64,000 nt of DNA from Pseudomonas sp. P8_229 (GCF_034008635.1 NZ_CP125378.1:62001-126000), one strand, 5' to 3'; shown: positions 54,179 to 63,261, counted from the first letter of the stretch. Numbers and translations: made by a program. Notes: a model not told the origin generated them from the sequence alone.

Positions 54179-54241
54179 GCCTTCAAACCCTTCGGGGTCG
54201 AGCATCAATTTCGCACCTGTGGGCAGGCTGCGACTACTCAT
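54161..54241 (-). CDS. Possible 26-residue small ORF between SUKH and PAAR genes
   Basis: An ATG-initiated frame encoding MSSRSLPTGAKLMLDPEGFE and six more residues. Its stop codon falls in the loop of the 12-bp inverted repeat at 54149-54178. I see no good ribosome site and recognise no family. It could be the tail of a lost gene or a leader. Reported only because the 136-bp gap holds no other gene. Confidence 0.2.
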   Translation of the reverse strand: MSSRSLPTGAKLMLDPEGFEGSWMAE

Positions 54242-54263
54242 GACTAGCGCCAGCATCAAAACA

Positions 54264-54692
54264 TCAGCCTGGCCGCCCCGGCATGACAAGAAACGCGGCA
54301 AAGCTTTCCGCTACCTGGTCAATTTCACCGGTTTCGTGAGACCACAAGACCACGACCGGCTCTCCTGTCTGCCCCTTTACCGCATAGTTGAAGCAGTAAT
54401 AATCCCCCGTGCCAAACTCGGCGAACGGCAGAAGTCCTGAAAAGTCGGTAGAGGTATCGGAAAAATTCTCCAGCCAGTCCTGCCAGTCCTTTTTAAAGTG
54501 ATGATCGATCGATTCCCAGGTCTTCCTTGGGTCACGAGCGTCCAGAACGGGGAAAATCGTTAACGCCCCCAGTGACTTTCCGTTATTTGAAAGAAGCCAA
54601 TCGGAAAAGGACTTGGGCAGTGTTCGGCCCAGTTTCTTTTCTTCTTCCTGAATAGCGTCTGTCGTTGTACCAATCACACGTGTCTTAGACAT
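54264..54692 (-). CDS. SMI1/KNR4 (SUKH) family immunity protein for Rhs2
   Basis: 142 residues. EEEKKLGRTLPKSFSDWLLSNNG and GDYYCFNYAV...VVVLWSHETGEI are typical of SUKH domains, which commonly neutralise nuclease and other tips of polymorphic toxins. The ATG has GAGGA upstream and lies 10 bp after the Rhs2 stop, so it is the cognate immunity gene by position. It is followed by a 136-bp gap and then PAAR. Confidence 0.85.
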   Translation of the reverse strand: MSKTRVIGTTTDAIQEEEKKLGRTLPKSFSDWLLSNNGKSLGALTIFPVLDARDPRKTWESIDHHFKKDWQDWLENFSDTSTDFSGLLPFAEFGTGDYYCFNYAVKGQTGEPVVVLWSHETGEIDQVAESFAAFLVMPGRPG

Positions 54693-54702
54693 AAATCCTC
54701 GC

Positions 54703-57700
54703 TTATGGAAGCGCCCCTCGTTTAGGCAGACTTAACTTACCCGTTCCCGGAAAACCCGATTTAGGCATTCTCGCAGTCCAGCATCCGCCGCGTTTTCGCC
54801 AGTAACGGTGTTGAATGCCACGGTGATCGGCTGCCAGCATCGGATCGGCGTGAGAATAGTCATACCCTGAGTCATTCTCGAACCGTGGACGGTGTGCCAA
54901 CTCATAGCCTGGCGGTGCCTTGATATTGGCTTGCTTGCCGGCATCTACTCGGCTTGCCTGATTTTTGATCCAGCCGCGCATTGAAGACGGCGTATTCGGA
55001 TCTTCCATGACCTGGCGCCAGCGCGCGTCCTGGTTGACGTAAGGCTCACCACAGCAACAGGTTTTTGCCAGCCCGAGCGGATCGATCCAGCCGGTAGGAT
55101 TGGGTGCATAACTGTAAAGATTCAATCCACCGACGTAGCTGATCGGGTCCTGCCCGATAAATCGGCCGGTATCGGGATCGTAATAGCGGTGTCGATTGTA
55201 ATGAAGTCCGGTTTCGTGGTCATGGTACTGCCCCTGGAACCGTAGCGGATTGGTTACACCCTCTCGCCGTGCACCCGAAGAGCGCTGTTCCTGAACCGAG
55301 CCCCAAGCCTTGTATTCGGCACTCCAGGCGATCTCACCCTGCGCATCGGTCAACTCTCGCGGAGTTCCCAGATGGTCGCATTGATACCAGTTCAATACGT
55401 CAACAGGTTGAATGGCAACTTTATGGTTCCATAACGGATCATCTTCCAGACTGTAATCACCACTGGAATCAGGCAATCCCGTCAGGTCGATGGCTCTATG
55501 GATCAGCGCTTGGGCAGCCGGGACAAAAGTGCCGGGTTCAAAGATGTAATGCACGGTGCGCCCCGTGCCGACGTCCTGTTGGGACGGACTGCTTTCCCAT
55601 GCAAGATTGTCACCGTCCCATCCATACAATGTGAAACCGCAGCCAGACTCCCGCTGTTTTCGAGCATATTCACTCTGATTCCACAGCGAACCAGCTTCCG
55701 GGCGCTGTTTGAAATGCACGTTGGAGTTTTTATACAGACGTCGGCCCAGAGCATCGTAAGCAAAATCCACGGCCAGGCGAGCGTCGTCAAAATGCACCAG
55801 TCGATCGAAAAGATCCCAGCGCATCTCGCGGCGGCTACCGTTATGCCAACGCACCGTCTCATTGCCGCGCTCGTCGTATTCGTAATGGGTACCTGCATAG
55901 TGGCGCAGCAAGTTATCGATCAGTTTGCTGCGTAGCGGCGTCTGTTCCAGCGGTCGGCGGATCTGCGTGGTCTGGTTGTCCAGAAGATTACCGGCCGGAT
56001 CGAAGTCGAAGGTTTCCACTCCCTGTCGAGTGGTGGCTGCAAGCAAGCGTCCCACCGGGTCATAACGGTAGGACGACAAACCATGAAAACTGTCGTCCAG
56101 ATCCGTCAGTTCACCCACGGCATCGTATTTGTACTCACGCTTCAATACGGCTGTTTTGCTGTCGCCGTGTATGAGCAGTTGCTGTTGCAACTTCCCGGCC
56201 GGATCCCATTTTTGGGTTTGTAGCAGGCGATTACCCTGATGACGAACCACCTCTCGATGCAAATCGTCGCGCTCATAGCCGACCAGTTCGTGCTCGTCCA
56301 GCCGTAGCCCCAACAAATGGCCGCTGCCATACGTGAGCCAACTGACCCGGTGACCATCAGGACGCGTCGTTGCGACACGCTGATTGAGTACGTCGTACTC
56401 GTGCTGCCAGACCGCAACCAACGGCTTTTCCAGGCCAAGATAGTGTTGGTGCTCACGCAGCAGGTTCCCGGCAGGGTCATGGAACCATTGCAGTCGGCTG
56501 TCAGCATTGCTCGCCATGACCAGGTTTCCATTGCCGTCATAGGCGAAGGTCTCGCTTTGCTGTTGATTGCCCAGACTGGCGCGGCGCTCCGTTATGCGGC
56601 CCATCGGATCGTAGCTCAGAGCAATGCTGCGCTCTGCGGTACGGGTGCCCACCAGCCGACCTGAGACAGAGTCGTACTGATAGCGTGTCGTTCGACCGTC
56701 GAAGCCGGTCTCCATCAGGAGACGTCCCACCGGGTCGTAGTGGAACTGCGCACTGCTCTCGTTTTCGTTTTCCAGATTCGTCAATCTTCCGAGCCGATCC
56801 CAGCGATAACGCAAGGTCTGTTCGGCTGCATCGACTCGTTCGGAAATCAATCCGGCGGCGGTGTAACTCCAGGTGGTGCAACGATCCAGTCCATCGGTGT
56901 AAGCCAGCAACCGCCCCTCGGCATCGCGCTGAAAGCGCTCCTCGGTCTTGTCCGGGTGCTTGATCAATACCAGGTGCCCAGCCTTGTATTGATATTCAGT
57001 GCTGTTCCCGAGCGCATCGGTGAAGCAAACCATCTGGCCCAGTTCGTTGTATTCCCAGGCGCTGGTCTTGCCCGAGCAATCGACATACTCCACCAACTGT
57101 CCGGCATTGTTGTAGGCCAGCGTTTTCTCGTTGCCGTTGGCGTCCTTGATCGCGGTCGGCCGGCCAGTCTTGTCGTAGGCGTATTCCGTCTTGTTGCCCA
57201 ACGGATCGACAGTTTCGACGAGATTCCCCTGATTATCGTAGGCACGAAGCCATTGACCGCCCTCCGCGTCACTTATCTTGATCAGCAAGTCCTGATCGTT
57301 GTAAGCGAAATGCACTACCGTGTGATCAGCCTGGATGTGTTCGAGACGGTTGCCGCGCTCATCGTAGCGATACTGATCCGTGCTGCCATCGGCATGTACA
57401 TGACGAATCACGTTCTTGGCTTCATCTCGGAACAACCATTCCGAACGCTCATCCGGGTATCGAATGCGGTACGTGTAACCAAGAATGTCGTAGTAATGCC
57501 AAGTCTCGCCGCCATGCGCGTCGGTGACATAAGTCAGGCGAATGTTTTCGTCCCACTCAAGGCGTGTATCGAAGCTGCCATCGTCTGCCCATTCACGAAT
57601 GGCTCTGGCATCGGCACCTGTACCCTGCCACTGCAGATTCATTGCGCGGTGGGTACGGTCGGTGTAACGGGTAATCAAGTGATGCTGGAACTCATACGTC

Positions 57701-59394
57701 CATGCCGCACCATTCTCGTCTTGCGCCTGAATCAGATCGCCAAAATCGTCGTAGCGGTAAGCGCAGAGTTGGCGCAGCGGTGCGCCATTGCAAATTTCCC
57801 AAAGGCCTGTGAGGCGCCCGTGATGATCGATCAGGGTGCCGAGGTGCAAGTGGACTTTGCTGATGTCGTTTTCCTGATAGGTAATCAGGTCTGAGAGCAC
57901 CGCTCGCTCGCCGTGACGATGCTCGTAATGCAGCATGATCCCGGCGCCATTGCGCAACACGATGCCGGTCAACACATAGGTTTGTCCACGCCGGACATAG
58001 GTTTCCTTGCGTTCGAAGCCACGGCACAGCAACAACTGATCGTCGCTGGCCCGAATCAGGGTGGTGTTTTCGATGGCGTCGTAATGGGACAAGCCTGCCT
58101 TGGGCAGAGGGTACGAATGGCTGCGACCGTCGGCATCGTGGAACAACAGGCCATCGTCAACGCAATCAAAGCGCGTGGTGAACTCACTGATCCAGCGAGC
58201 GCCAATTTCGCCCTGATCATAAGCCCCGAGGCGTGAGTGGTAGGTTCGCGTCCACTCGACCGGAAACGGCCCAGGCAAACTGAAATCGGTATGACTGAGG
58301 GTTTCCGAACCCAATGCAAAATTGATGCTGTTACAGGTACTGCTGCAGGTGCCGTTTTTCTGCGGGTCCGGTGCGTGAGTTGCCGGAGCCTGTTGACTGG
58401 TGGACTCCAGGCGACCTTCTCCCGCCTGATGTTGAGACTTCGAGGTAGTTCCCGGTTTGACGCTTGCGCCTTGGCCATGTGATCGCCGCTTGCGCCAGGT
58501 CACGACAGCGCCCGCCAACATCTGCAGCAACCAACCGATGGAGTGCTGCACGCCCGGATCACCGAGCTTTTTCATCTGCGTTTTAAGTTCCACACCCAAG
58601 GTACGCAGCATCCCGGTGTTGCTGAGCACAAGTGCCTTGGCGTCTTCCGGCAGCAAATGCTTCGCAGCACTGTTGGCGACACCTTTCCCCGCCGCCTTGT
58701 AGGCACTGTATGTGGCCCCAAGAAAGTTACCGATTGATGCTTTGGGGTCATGCCAGAACTGGTTGCCCGCGGCACTCATTTTGGCACCCGCCGCCTTGAG
58801 GTCACCCTTGGCGTCGAGTTTGCCGTTAACCACGGTTTCCAGACCCTTGGCGATCTCGTTTACCGCCTTCTGACCTAGCTCTCCCGCATCATCGAGGATG
58901 CTTGCCAGCTTGGGCTTGGCTTGCTCCACAAAGTCATCGATCGTACCAACGATGGTGGCATTCAAATGCCCGATCAACACCTCGATCAAAGAGTCGCCCA
59001 ACAACATCTTCGCGCTGTTGCGCAGTTCCTGACGAACCAGTGATAACGTCGGACGCAAGGTCATCCGCGCCGACGCCATGGTCGGCGGTGCCGGCAGTAC
59101 GCCGATCAGGTTGATACCCAGGCTGACCCAATCCAGCAATTGACGCTGCTTGCTCTTCGCCAGGGTGACAATGTCTCCGAGGGCGTCAACCAGAGCCATG
59201 ATATTGCCCACTACCGGTAGCGCGCCGGCAACGTTCTTGACCCGTTCAAGCGTGACCACGCCACCGCTGATCGACTGCAGCCACGCATCGAACCTGGCAG
59301 CCCCACGCCCGACGTCCTTGATATCGATAGTGTTGAGCGGCACGACCGCGACTTGCGGCTCGCGTTTTTTCACAACAGGTGTTGGTGCAGTCAT
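54703..59394 (-). CDS. T6SS Rhs protein 2 with nuclease-like tip
   Basis: 1563 residues. The first 1442 residues align end to end with Rhs1: the same hydrophobic N-terminal region, DUF6531 opening, YD repeats and RFIGQDPISYVGGLNLYSYAPNPTGWIDPLGL core end. The final 121 residues (54703-55068) are unrelated to the Rhs1 tip. They are basic, with a CCC run near the start and a His/Glu/Asp-rich block GYELAHRPRFENDSG...ADHRGIQHRY suggestive of an HNH/EndoVII-like nuclease, which is a guess. Its ATG overlaps the vgrG stop (ATGA), so it is coupled to the spike gene. The SUKH immunity gene follows after 10 bp. Confidence 0.88.
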   Translation of the reverse strand: MTAPTPVVKKREPQVAVVPLNTIDIKDVGRGAARFDAWLQSISGGVVTLERVKNVAGALPVVGNIMALVDALGDIVTLAKSKQRQLLDWVSLGINLIGVLPAPPTMASARMTLRPTLSLVRQELRNSAKMLLGDSLIEVLIGHLNATIVGTIDDFVEQAKPKLASILDDAGELGQKAVNEIAKGLETVVNGKLDAKGDLKAAGAKMSAAGNQFWHDPKASIGNFLGATYSAYKAAGKGVANSAAKHLLPEDAKALVLSNTGMLRTLGVELKTQMKKLGDPGVQHSIGWLLQMLAGAVVTWRKRRSHGQGASVKPGTTSKSQHQAGEGRLESTSQQAPATHAPDPQKNGTCSSTCNSINFALGSETLSHTDFSLPGPFPVEWTRTYHSRLGAYDQGEIGARWISEFTTRFDCVDDGLLFHDADGRSHSYPLPKAGLSHYDAIENTTLIRASDDQLLLCRGFERKETYVRRGQTYVLTGIVLRNGAGIMLHYEHRHGERAVLSDLITYQENDISKVHLHLGTLIDHHGRLTGLWEICNGAPLRQLCAYRYDDFGDLIQAQDENGAAWTYEFQHHLITRYTDRTHRAMNLQWQGTGADARAIREWADDGSFDTRLEWDENIRLTYVTDAHGGETWHYYDILGYTYRIRYPDERSEWLFRDEAKNVIRHVHADGSTDQYRYDERGNRLEHIQADHTVVHFAYNDQDLLIKISDAEGGQWLRAYDNQGNLVETVDPLGNKTEYAYDKTGRPTAIKDANGNEKTLAYNNAGQLVEYVDCSGKTSAWEYNELGQMVCFTDALGNSTEYQYKAGHLVLIKHPDKTEERFQRDAEGRLLAYTDGLDRCTTWSYTAAGLISERVDAAEQTLRYRWDRLGRLTNLENENESSAQFHYDPVGRLLMETGFDGRTTRYQYDSVSGRLVGTRTAERSIALSYDPMGRITERRASLGNQQQSETFAYDGNGNLVMASNADSRLQWFHDPAGNLLREHQHYLGLEKPLVAVWQHEYDVLNQRVATTRPDGHRVSWLTYGSGHLLGLRLDEHELVGYERDDLHREVVRHQGNRLLQTQKWDPAGKLQQQLLIHGDSKTAVLKREYKYDAVGELTDLDDSFHGLSSYRYDPVGRLLAATTRQGVETFDFDPAGNLLDNQTTQIRRPLEQTPLRSKLIDNLLRHYAGTHYEYDERGNETVRWHNGSRREMRWDLFDRLVHFDDARLAVDFAYDALGRRLYKNSNVHFKQRPEAGSLWNQSEYARKQRESGCGFTLYGWDGDNLAWESSPSQQDVGTGRTVHYIFEPGTFVPAAQALIHRAIDLTGLPDSSGDYSLEDDPLWNHKVAIQPVDVLNWYQCDHLGTPRELTDAQGEIAWSAEYKAWGSVQEQRSSGARREGVTNPLRFQGQYHDHETGLHYNRHRYYDPDTGRFIGQDPISYVGGLNLYSYAPNPTGWIDPLGLAKTCCCGEPYVNQDARWRQVMEDPNTPSSMRGWIKNQASRVDAGKQANIKAPPGYELAHRPRFENDSGYDYSHADPMLAADHRGIQHRYWRKRGGCWTARMPKSGFPGTGKLSLPKRGALP

Positions 59395-62315
59395 GACAAC
59401 TTCTCATCGGGCAGCAGAGTAGAAGCGAAACTCAAATCCGGGGTTTTCAAGGAAGGCTTCGGTAGCGTCGGCGCCGGCAGCCCCGGCAACTTGCCGCTCT
59501 TGCTCGCCGCCCCCAAAATCCCCGAAGCATTCGGCAGCGCCGCACTCGCCAGTTTCGGCAACCCGGCCGCCCCGCCCTGCACCACCCCTTTCACCTGCTG
59601 CGCCGTTTGCATTGCGCCTTGCGCAGTCTGCATCGCATTCATCCCTGTTTGCGCCATGTCCTTGCCCTTCTCCAACATGTCCCAGTTCTTGTTCGGCAGC
59701 ACCTGCGCCACCATGGCCTGCACCTGGCTCGGCACGTCTTCGGCCCCCGGCGGATTCAACGGCCACTCCGGCTTGCCGATATAACTGCCATCGCTCCAGG
59801 TGTCCGCCGGATCCTTGCCGAACAGCACACGCGCCGGCCCTGGTGCCGCGCCGGCGACGCTGGCAAAACCCTTGGCGTCGAGCTTGCCCTTGATGCTTTT
59901 GCCCAGCGCGTCGATGACTTCGTAATCGCCTTCCTTGATGCCTTGGCGCCCGGCGTATTGGTTGAACAGTTCCAGATTGCCCTTGCCCGGTTTCGGCGGT
60001 TCCGGGAACACGCCGGCGAGGCTTTTTGCGCCGGTGTAGGCGAAGTTCGCCGCGTGCGCGGTGTACGGGCCGCTGGTGGCGTGGGTGATGCCGCCGGCGT
60101 TGTAGGTGGTGGCGCTGCCGCCACCCTGAATCACCAGTTCGGTTTTCGCGGTGATGGTGATGCGGTCGGCGTTGGCGGTGATGTTGAGTTTGGCCAGCAG
60201 GTTGATGCTGTCCTTCAGTGCCTTGACGTCGATGTCGCCGGAGGCCGCGACCAGGCGCCAGCCCATGCTTTGCACGAACAGGCGCATGCCACGACTTGCA
60301 CTGGCCAGCAGGCGTTTGCCGACGGAAAAACTGGTGTGCCCGGTGCTGCTCAGCGCCAGGTGTTCGCCGGTGGCGATGTGGCTGGAGCGCGGCGTGGTCA
60401 GGGCGATGCCGGCCGGGCTCGCGAGCACCAGATGCGGCTCGGTGAACTCGGGGAATTCGTTGGCGGTGAGGTTCGCCGGGCCTGAGCCGAGCACGCCTTG
60501 ATGCTGCGCATGCAGGGCTTTGGCGACGTCGTCCTGATCGCCAGCCTCCTGGGCTTGAAGCTCTTTGGCCTGGGTGGCGAAACCGTCCTGCTGATCGCTG
60601 GCGGTGGCGAGACGTTCAGCGGTTTCCGGCAGGTCCTTGTGGTGCTTGGATTCATTCGGGCGCGGCTCGGTGGTGATCAGCAGACCGGCCCCGGCACGCA
60701 CGGCGCCATGGCGGTCGGTGCGCAACTCGAAACCTTCGCCACGCGGCTGGCCGCCGCTCGGGCGCGGATGGGTCAGGTACCCGAGGTTGATTGCACTCGC
60801 CCCGTGGTCACTGCGCAGCGCAATACTGATCTCGCTGGTGGTGTCGTCGATGCGTAGCTCGTTGGCGCGGCTGCCCTTGTATTCCTTGCTCTTGACCGTG
60901 GCCAGAGTCTTGAAGTCCGGCAGTTTGTACGGTGGCAGATTCGCGCCGTGGTACAGGCAGCCGGTAATCAGCGGCTGATCGGGATCGCCTTCCAGGAAGG
61001 TGATCAACACCTCCATGCCGACCCGCGGAATGTTGATCGCGCCAAAGGTTTCCGCGGCCCAGTTCGAGGCCACGCGCATCCAGCAACTGGTTTTGTCGTC
61101 GTGCTCGCCTTCGCGATCCCAGAAGAACTGCACCTTCACCCGACCGTACTGGTCGCAGTAGATCTCTTCGCCCTCGGGGCCGCAGACCACGGCGCTCTGG
61201 GTGCCGAGAACCTTCGGTTTCGGGTGATCGAGCGGCGGCCGGTACGGCACGTCCCACGGGATCGCATTGAAGCGATTGCGATAGCCCTGATGGAAATCGT
61301 CCTTGTTGTCGGTGGTGTCGCTGGTCACCGACTCTTCGAGCACTTGCGGCTGTTTGCCTTCGTGGAAGATCTCGGTGAGCAGCCACAGGTCGTTCCACGT
61401 CGGGTTGGCGTGTTCAGTCAGGGCGAGGAAATGCCCGCTGACCAGAATCGGCTGGTCGCTGTTGCCTTCGGCCAGACGATAGTCGCTGCGATGGCGTTCC
61501 AGCGCTCGATTGGCCAGATGCTTACCACGCTCGCGATCGACGAAACGGCCCGGGTAATCGTAGTCTTCGAGGTCCGGTTGGGCGCTGCTTTTGGCATCGC
61601 TTTCCAGCTCGATCTTCGGTTTGACGAAGTCGTAATCACGCCGCGTGGTACGGCTGGTGCGGGTGGCCAGACGCAGGCCGAAACGCTTGACCACCGGTTG
61701 ATCGGCGACCAGTCCGGAGTCCTGCTGGTAAGCCACTGGCGCCAGTTTCGGGAACACCGTCTGGTCATCGCCGAACATCAGTTTGTGGCCGCTGGCGGTG
61801 TGCTGGAAGTGGTAGTGAACCCCCTCCTCCTCACACAGGCGCTGGACGAAATGCAGATCGCTTTCGTCGTACTGCACGCAATAGATGCGCTCGGGATAAA
61901 TCGCGCTCAGCTGGAAGTGATAGTCACTGGCGAGGATGCCGTGTTCTTCCAGGACCTTGCTGATGATCTGTTGCACGGTCATCTGCTGGAAGATGCGTTG
62001 ATTCACTCGATGCGCGAGGTACGACAGCTGCGGGCGCAGGGAGATTTTGTAGCGGGTCAGGCGCTTGCCGGCCTCGCCCTGGGCGATGCTGTAGATCAGC
62101 CCGTGAATCCCCGTGCCACTGGGCGACAGCTGCAGGAACGCGAGTTTGTGCAGCAAGCTTTCGAGGTTGATCGAGGCCTTCTCACTGACCAGTTCCAGTT
62201 CGAACTCGAAGGGGGTGTTGAGCGCCTCTTTCCCGGTGAACGACAGCACCTGGAAATCGCTGTCCGCGCCATCGATGGTCAGATTGAAATGAGGCTGATT
62301 GGCCGGTGAGAACAT
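59391..62315 (-). CDS. vgrG: Type VI secretion spike protein VgrG with C-terminal extension
   Basis: 974 residues. The gp27-like part (about 1-400: FNLTIDGADSDFQVLSFTGKEALNTPFEFELELVS, YCVQYDESDLHFVQRLCEEEGVHYHF) is followed by the gp5/OB fold (VKVQFFWDREGEHDDKTSCWMRVA) and a DUF2345-type beta-helix. A further tail of about 190 residues carries an AQTGMNAMQTAQGAMQTAQQ segment and a Pro-rich end. That tail may recruit the Rhs cargo. The ATG at 62315 has GAGGA upstream. The stop overlaps the rhs2 start. Confidence 0.92.
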   Translation of the reverse strand: MFSPANQPHFNLTIDGADSDFQVLSFTGKEALNTPFEFELELVSEKASINLESLLHKLAFLQLSPSGTGIHGLIYSIAQGEAGKRLTRYKISLRPQLSYLAHRVNQRIFQQMTVQQIISKVLEEHGILASDYHFQLSAIYPERIYCVQYDESDLHFVQRLCEEEGVHYHFQHTASGHKLMFGDDQTVFPKLAPVAYQQDSGLVADQPVVKRFGLRLATRTSRTTRRDYDFVKPKIELESDAKSSAQPDLEDYDYPGRFVDRERGKHLANRALERHRSDYRLAEGNSDQPILVSGHFLALTEHANPTWNDLWLLTEIFHEGKQPQVLEESVTSDTTDNKDDFHQGYRNRFNAIPWDVPYRPPLDHPKPKVLGTQSAVVCGPEGEEIYCDQYGRVKVQFFWDREGEHDDKTSCWMRVASNWAAETFGAINIPRVGMEVLITFLEGDPDQPLITGCLYHGANLPPYKLPDFKTLATVKSKEYKGSRANELRIDDTTSEISIALRSDHGASAINLGYLTHPRPSGGQPRGEGFELRTDRHGAVRAGAGLLITTEPRPNESKHHKDLPETAERLATASDQQDGFATQAKELQAQEAGDQDDVAKALHAQHQGVLGSGPANLTANEFPEFTEPHLVLASPAGIALTTPRSSHIATGEHLALSSTGHTSFSVGKRLLASASRGMRLFVQSMGWRLVAASGDIDVKALKDSINLLAKLNITANADRITITAKTELVIQGGGSATTYNAGGITHATSGPYTAHAANFAYTGAKSLAGVFPEPPKPGKGNLELFNQYAGRQGIKEGDYEVIDALGKSIKGKLDAKGFASVAGAAPGPARVLFGKDPADTWSDGSYIGKPEWPLNPPGAEDVPSQVQAMVAQVLPNKNWDMLEKGKDMAQTGMNAMQTAQGAMQTAQQVKGVVQGGAAGLPKLASAALPNASGILGAASKSGKLPGLPAPTLPKPSLKTPDLSFASTLLPDEKLS

Positions 62316-62395
62316 CCCTTGTTCCTCGCGCAATACTGCGACGGGCGCCAGTCCGTGAAGCGTGGCGCACGCAAAAAATTCTTTAGGTCAAAGCC

Positions 62396-62422
62396 GCCCC
62401 GGCCAGCCGCACTGGCCGGGGC
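62396..62422 (-). terminator. Terminator or attenuator between hcp and vgrG
   Basis: 11-bp perfect stem GCCCCGGCCAG/CTGGCCGGGGC with a 5-nt loop, then a short TTT on the minus strand. It would let hcp be transcribed more than vgrG. Confidence 0.7.
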
Positions 62423-62442
62423 AGTACAACAATCAGCCGTAA

Positions 62443-62958
62443 TTAAACGACTGGAGCACGCCAGTCATCGGAACCCGAAGTACCGGAGACTTCATGAGTC
62501 CAGGTGATTTTGCGGTAGGTGAACTGCACTTCTTCCAGGTGGGTGAAGTGCGCGTTGCCTGGATCCTGGCAGTTGTGCATTTTGTTGTTGATGGCGACGA
62601 TGATCGCGTCTTCCAGTTTGGTGGTGTAGTAGTGCTCTTGAGTACCTTGAGCCGAAGTGCGGTACCACTGGATAACGATTTCGCTCATGCGCTCGCCGGA
62701 AGTCAGAGCGGCTTGCAGCAGAGGCGAAGCCTTGTCGTAGACCTTGGTGATCACAACTGGCTTGTGCACGCGCTGACCGGTTGGCTGACCGGATTGTGGG
62801 TCACGCGGAATGATCACGTCGTGGGTGAATGCCTGAACCATGACCTGGTCTTCGTGACCTTCCTGGAAGGTGTTGCCCACGGAGTCGGCGGTGAAGGCGC
62901 CGGCAGTGATCAGGCCTTGTTTTTCGCCAGTGACGGACATGTACGCTGGTGTTGCCAT
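62443..62958 (-). CDS. hcp: Type VI secretion tube protein Hcp
   Basis: 171 residues: MATPAYMSVTGEKQGLITAGAF, the loop HDVIIPRDPQSGQPTGQRVHKPVVITKVYDKASPLL and the C-terminal HYYTTKLEDAIIVAIN are the standard Hcp hexamer-ring fold. The ATG at 62958 follows AGGAG. It is the first gene of the leftward T6SS effector island. The sheath and baseplate genes of a T6SS are not in this window, so this is an orphan hcp-vgrG cluster relying on a machine encoded elsewhere. Confidence 0.95.
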   Translation of the reverse strand: MATPAYMSVTGEKQGLITAGAFTADSVGNTFQEGHEDQVMVQAFTHDVIIPRDPQSGQPTGQRVHKPVVITKVYDKASPLLQAALTSGERMSEIVIQWYRTSAQGTQEHYYTTKLEDAIIVAINNKMHNCQDPGNAHFTHLEEVQFTYRKITWTHEVSGTSGSDDWRAPVV

Positions 62959-63027
62959 GGGGATGCTCTCCTTGCTTGAAAACACAAACCGACAGGCACC
63001 ATTGCCTGTCCGGGTGCCTGTTCAGCT

Positions 63028-63044
63028 ATCAAGTTCCGTGCCAG
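63028..63044 (-). promoter_or_regulatory. Sigma-54-like promoter of hcp
   Basis: Minus-strand CTGGCACG-(4 nt)-TTGAT. The -24 GG with TGGCACG is perfect and the spacing to -12 is right, but the -12 dinucleotide is GA rather than GC. It lies about 70-86 bp upstream of the hcp start. Confidence 0.45.
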
Positions 63045-63127
63045 CCATCATCTAGCCATTACGGATCAAGGGTTTGGCGACGATGCCTTCGCGTTTTGGC
63101 GTTTTAAACTTCGATAAACAGAAAAAA

Positions 63128-63169
63128 GTGCGCAAGAAGTTGCGCAGTACTGTGCAACTTCTTGCGCAC
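63128..63169. repeat. 42-bp near-perfect palindrome upstream of hcp
   Basis: Arms GTGCGCAAGAAGTTGC (63128-63143) and GCAACTTCTTGCGCAC (63154-63169) match exactly, and the centre CAGTACTG is itself palindromic. Only one pair (63144/63153) mismatches. It could be an operator or an RNA hairpin. Confidence 0.85.
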
Positions 63170-63229
63170 TTGGCTATAGGCCAAGTTTTATAAGGGTTTG
63201 AAGGGGATTCTCGGGTGAAATCGGCGAAA

Positions 63230-63255
63230 CAACTGCGCAACTTTTTGCGCAGTTG
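63230..63255 (-). terminator. Terminator of the mug gene
   Basis: Perfect 11-bp stem CAACTGCGCAA/TTGCGCAGTTG with a 4-nt loop, followed on the minus strand by TTTC. It lies 6 bp beyond the mug stop codon. Confidence 0.7.
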
Positions 63256-63261
63256 CGATGT

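Larger units (their letters stand above)
62959..63261. other. 303-bp palindrome-rich spacer between hcp and mug
   Basis: Contains the hcp 5' leader with a GACAGGCA/TGCCTGTC hairpin, a sigma-54-like element (63028-63044), a 42-bp near-perfect palindrome (63128-63169) and the mug terminator hairpin (63230-63255). TGCGCAA-type heptamers recur in both palindromes. No gene is seen. Confidence 0.7.

Noticed and set aside
60948..62309. 453-codon plus-strand frame opposite vgrG
   Set aside because: Shadow of vgrG codon bias.
48797..62958. Prophage tail module
   Set aside because: Hcp, VgrG, PAAR and Rhs are T6SS parts, and no integrase, capsid, terminase or lysis genes are present.
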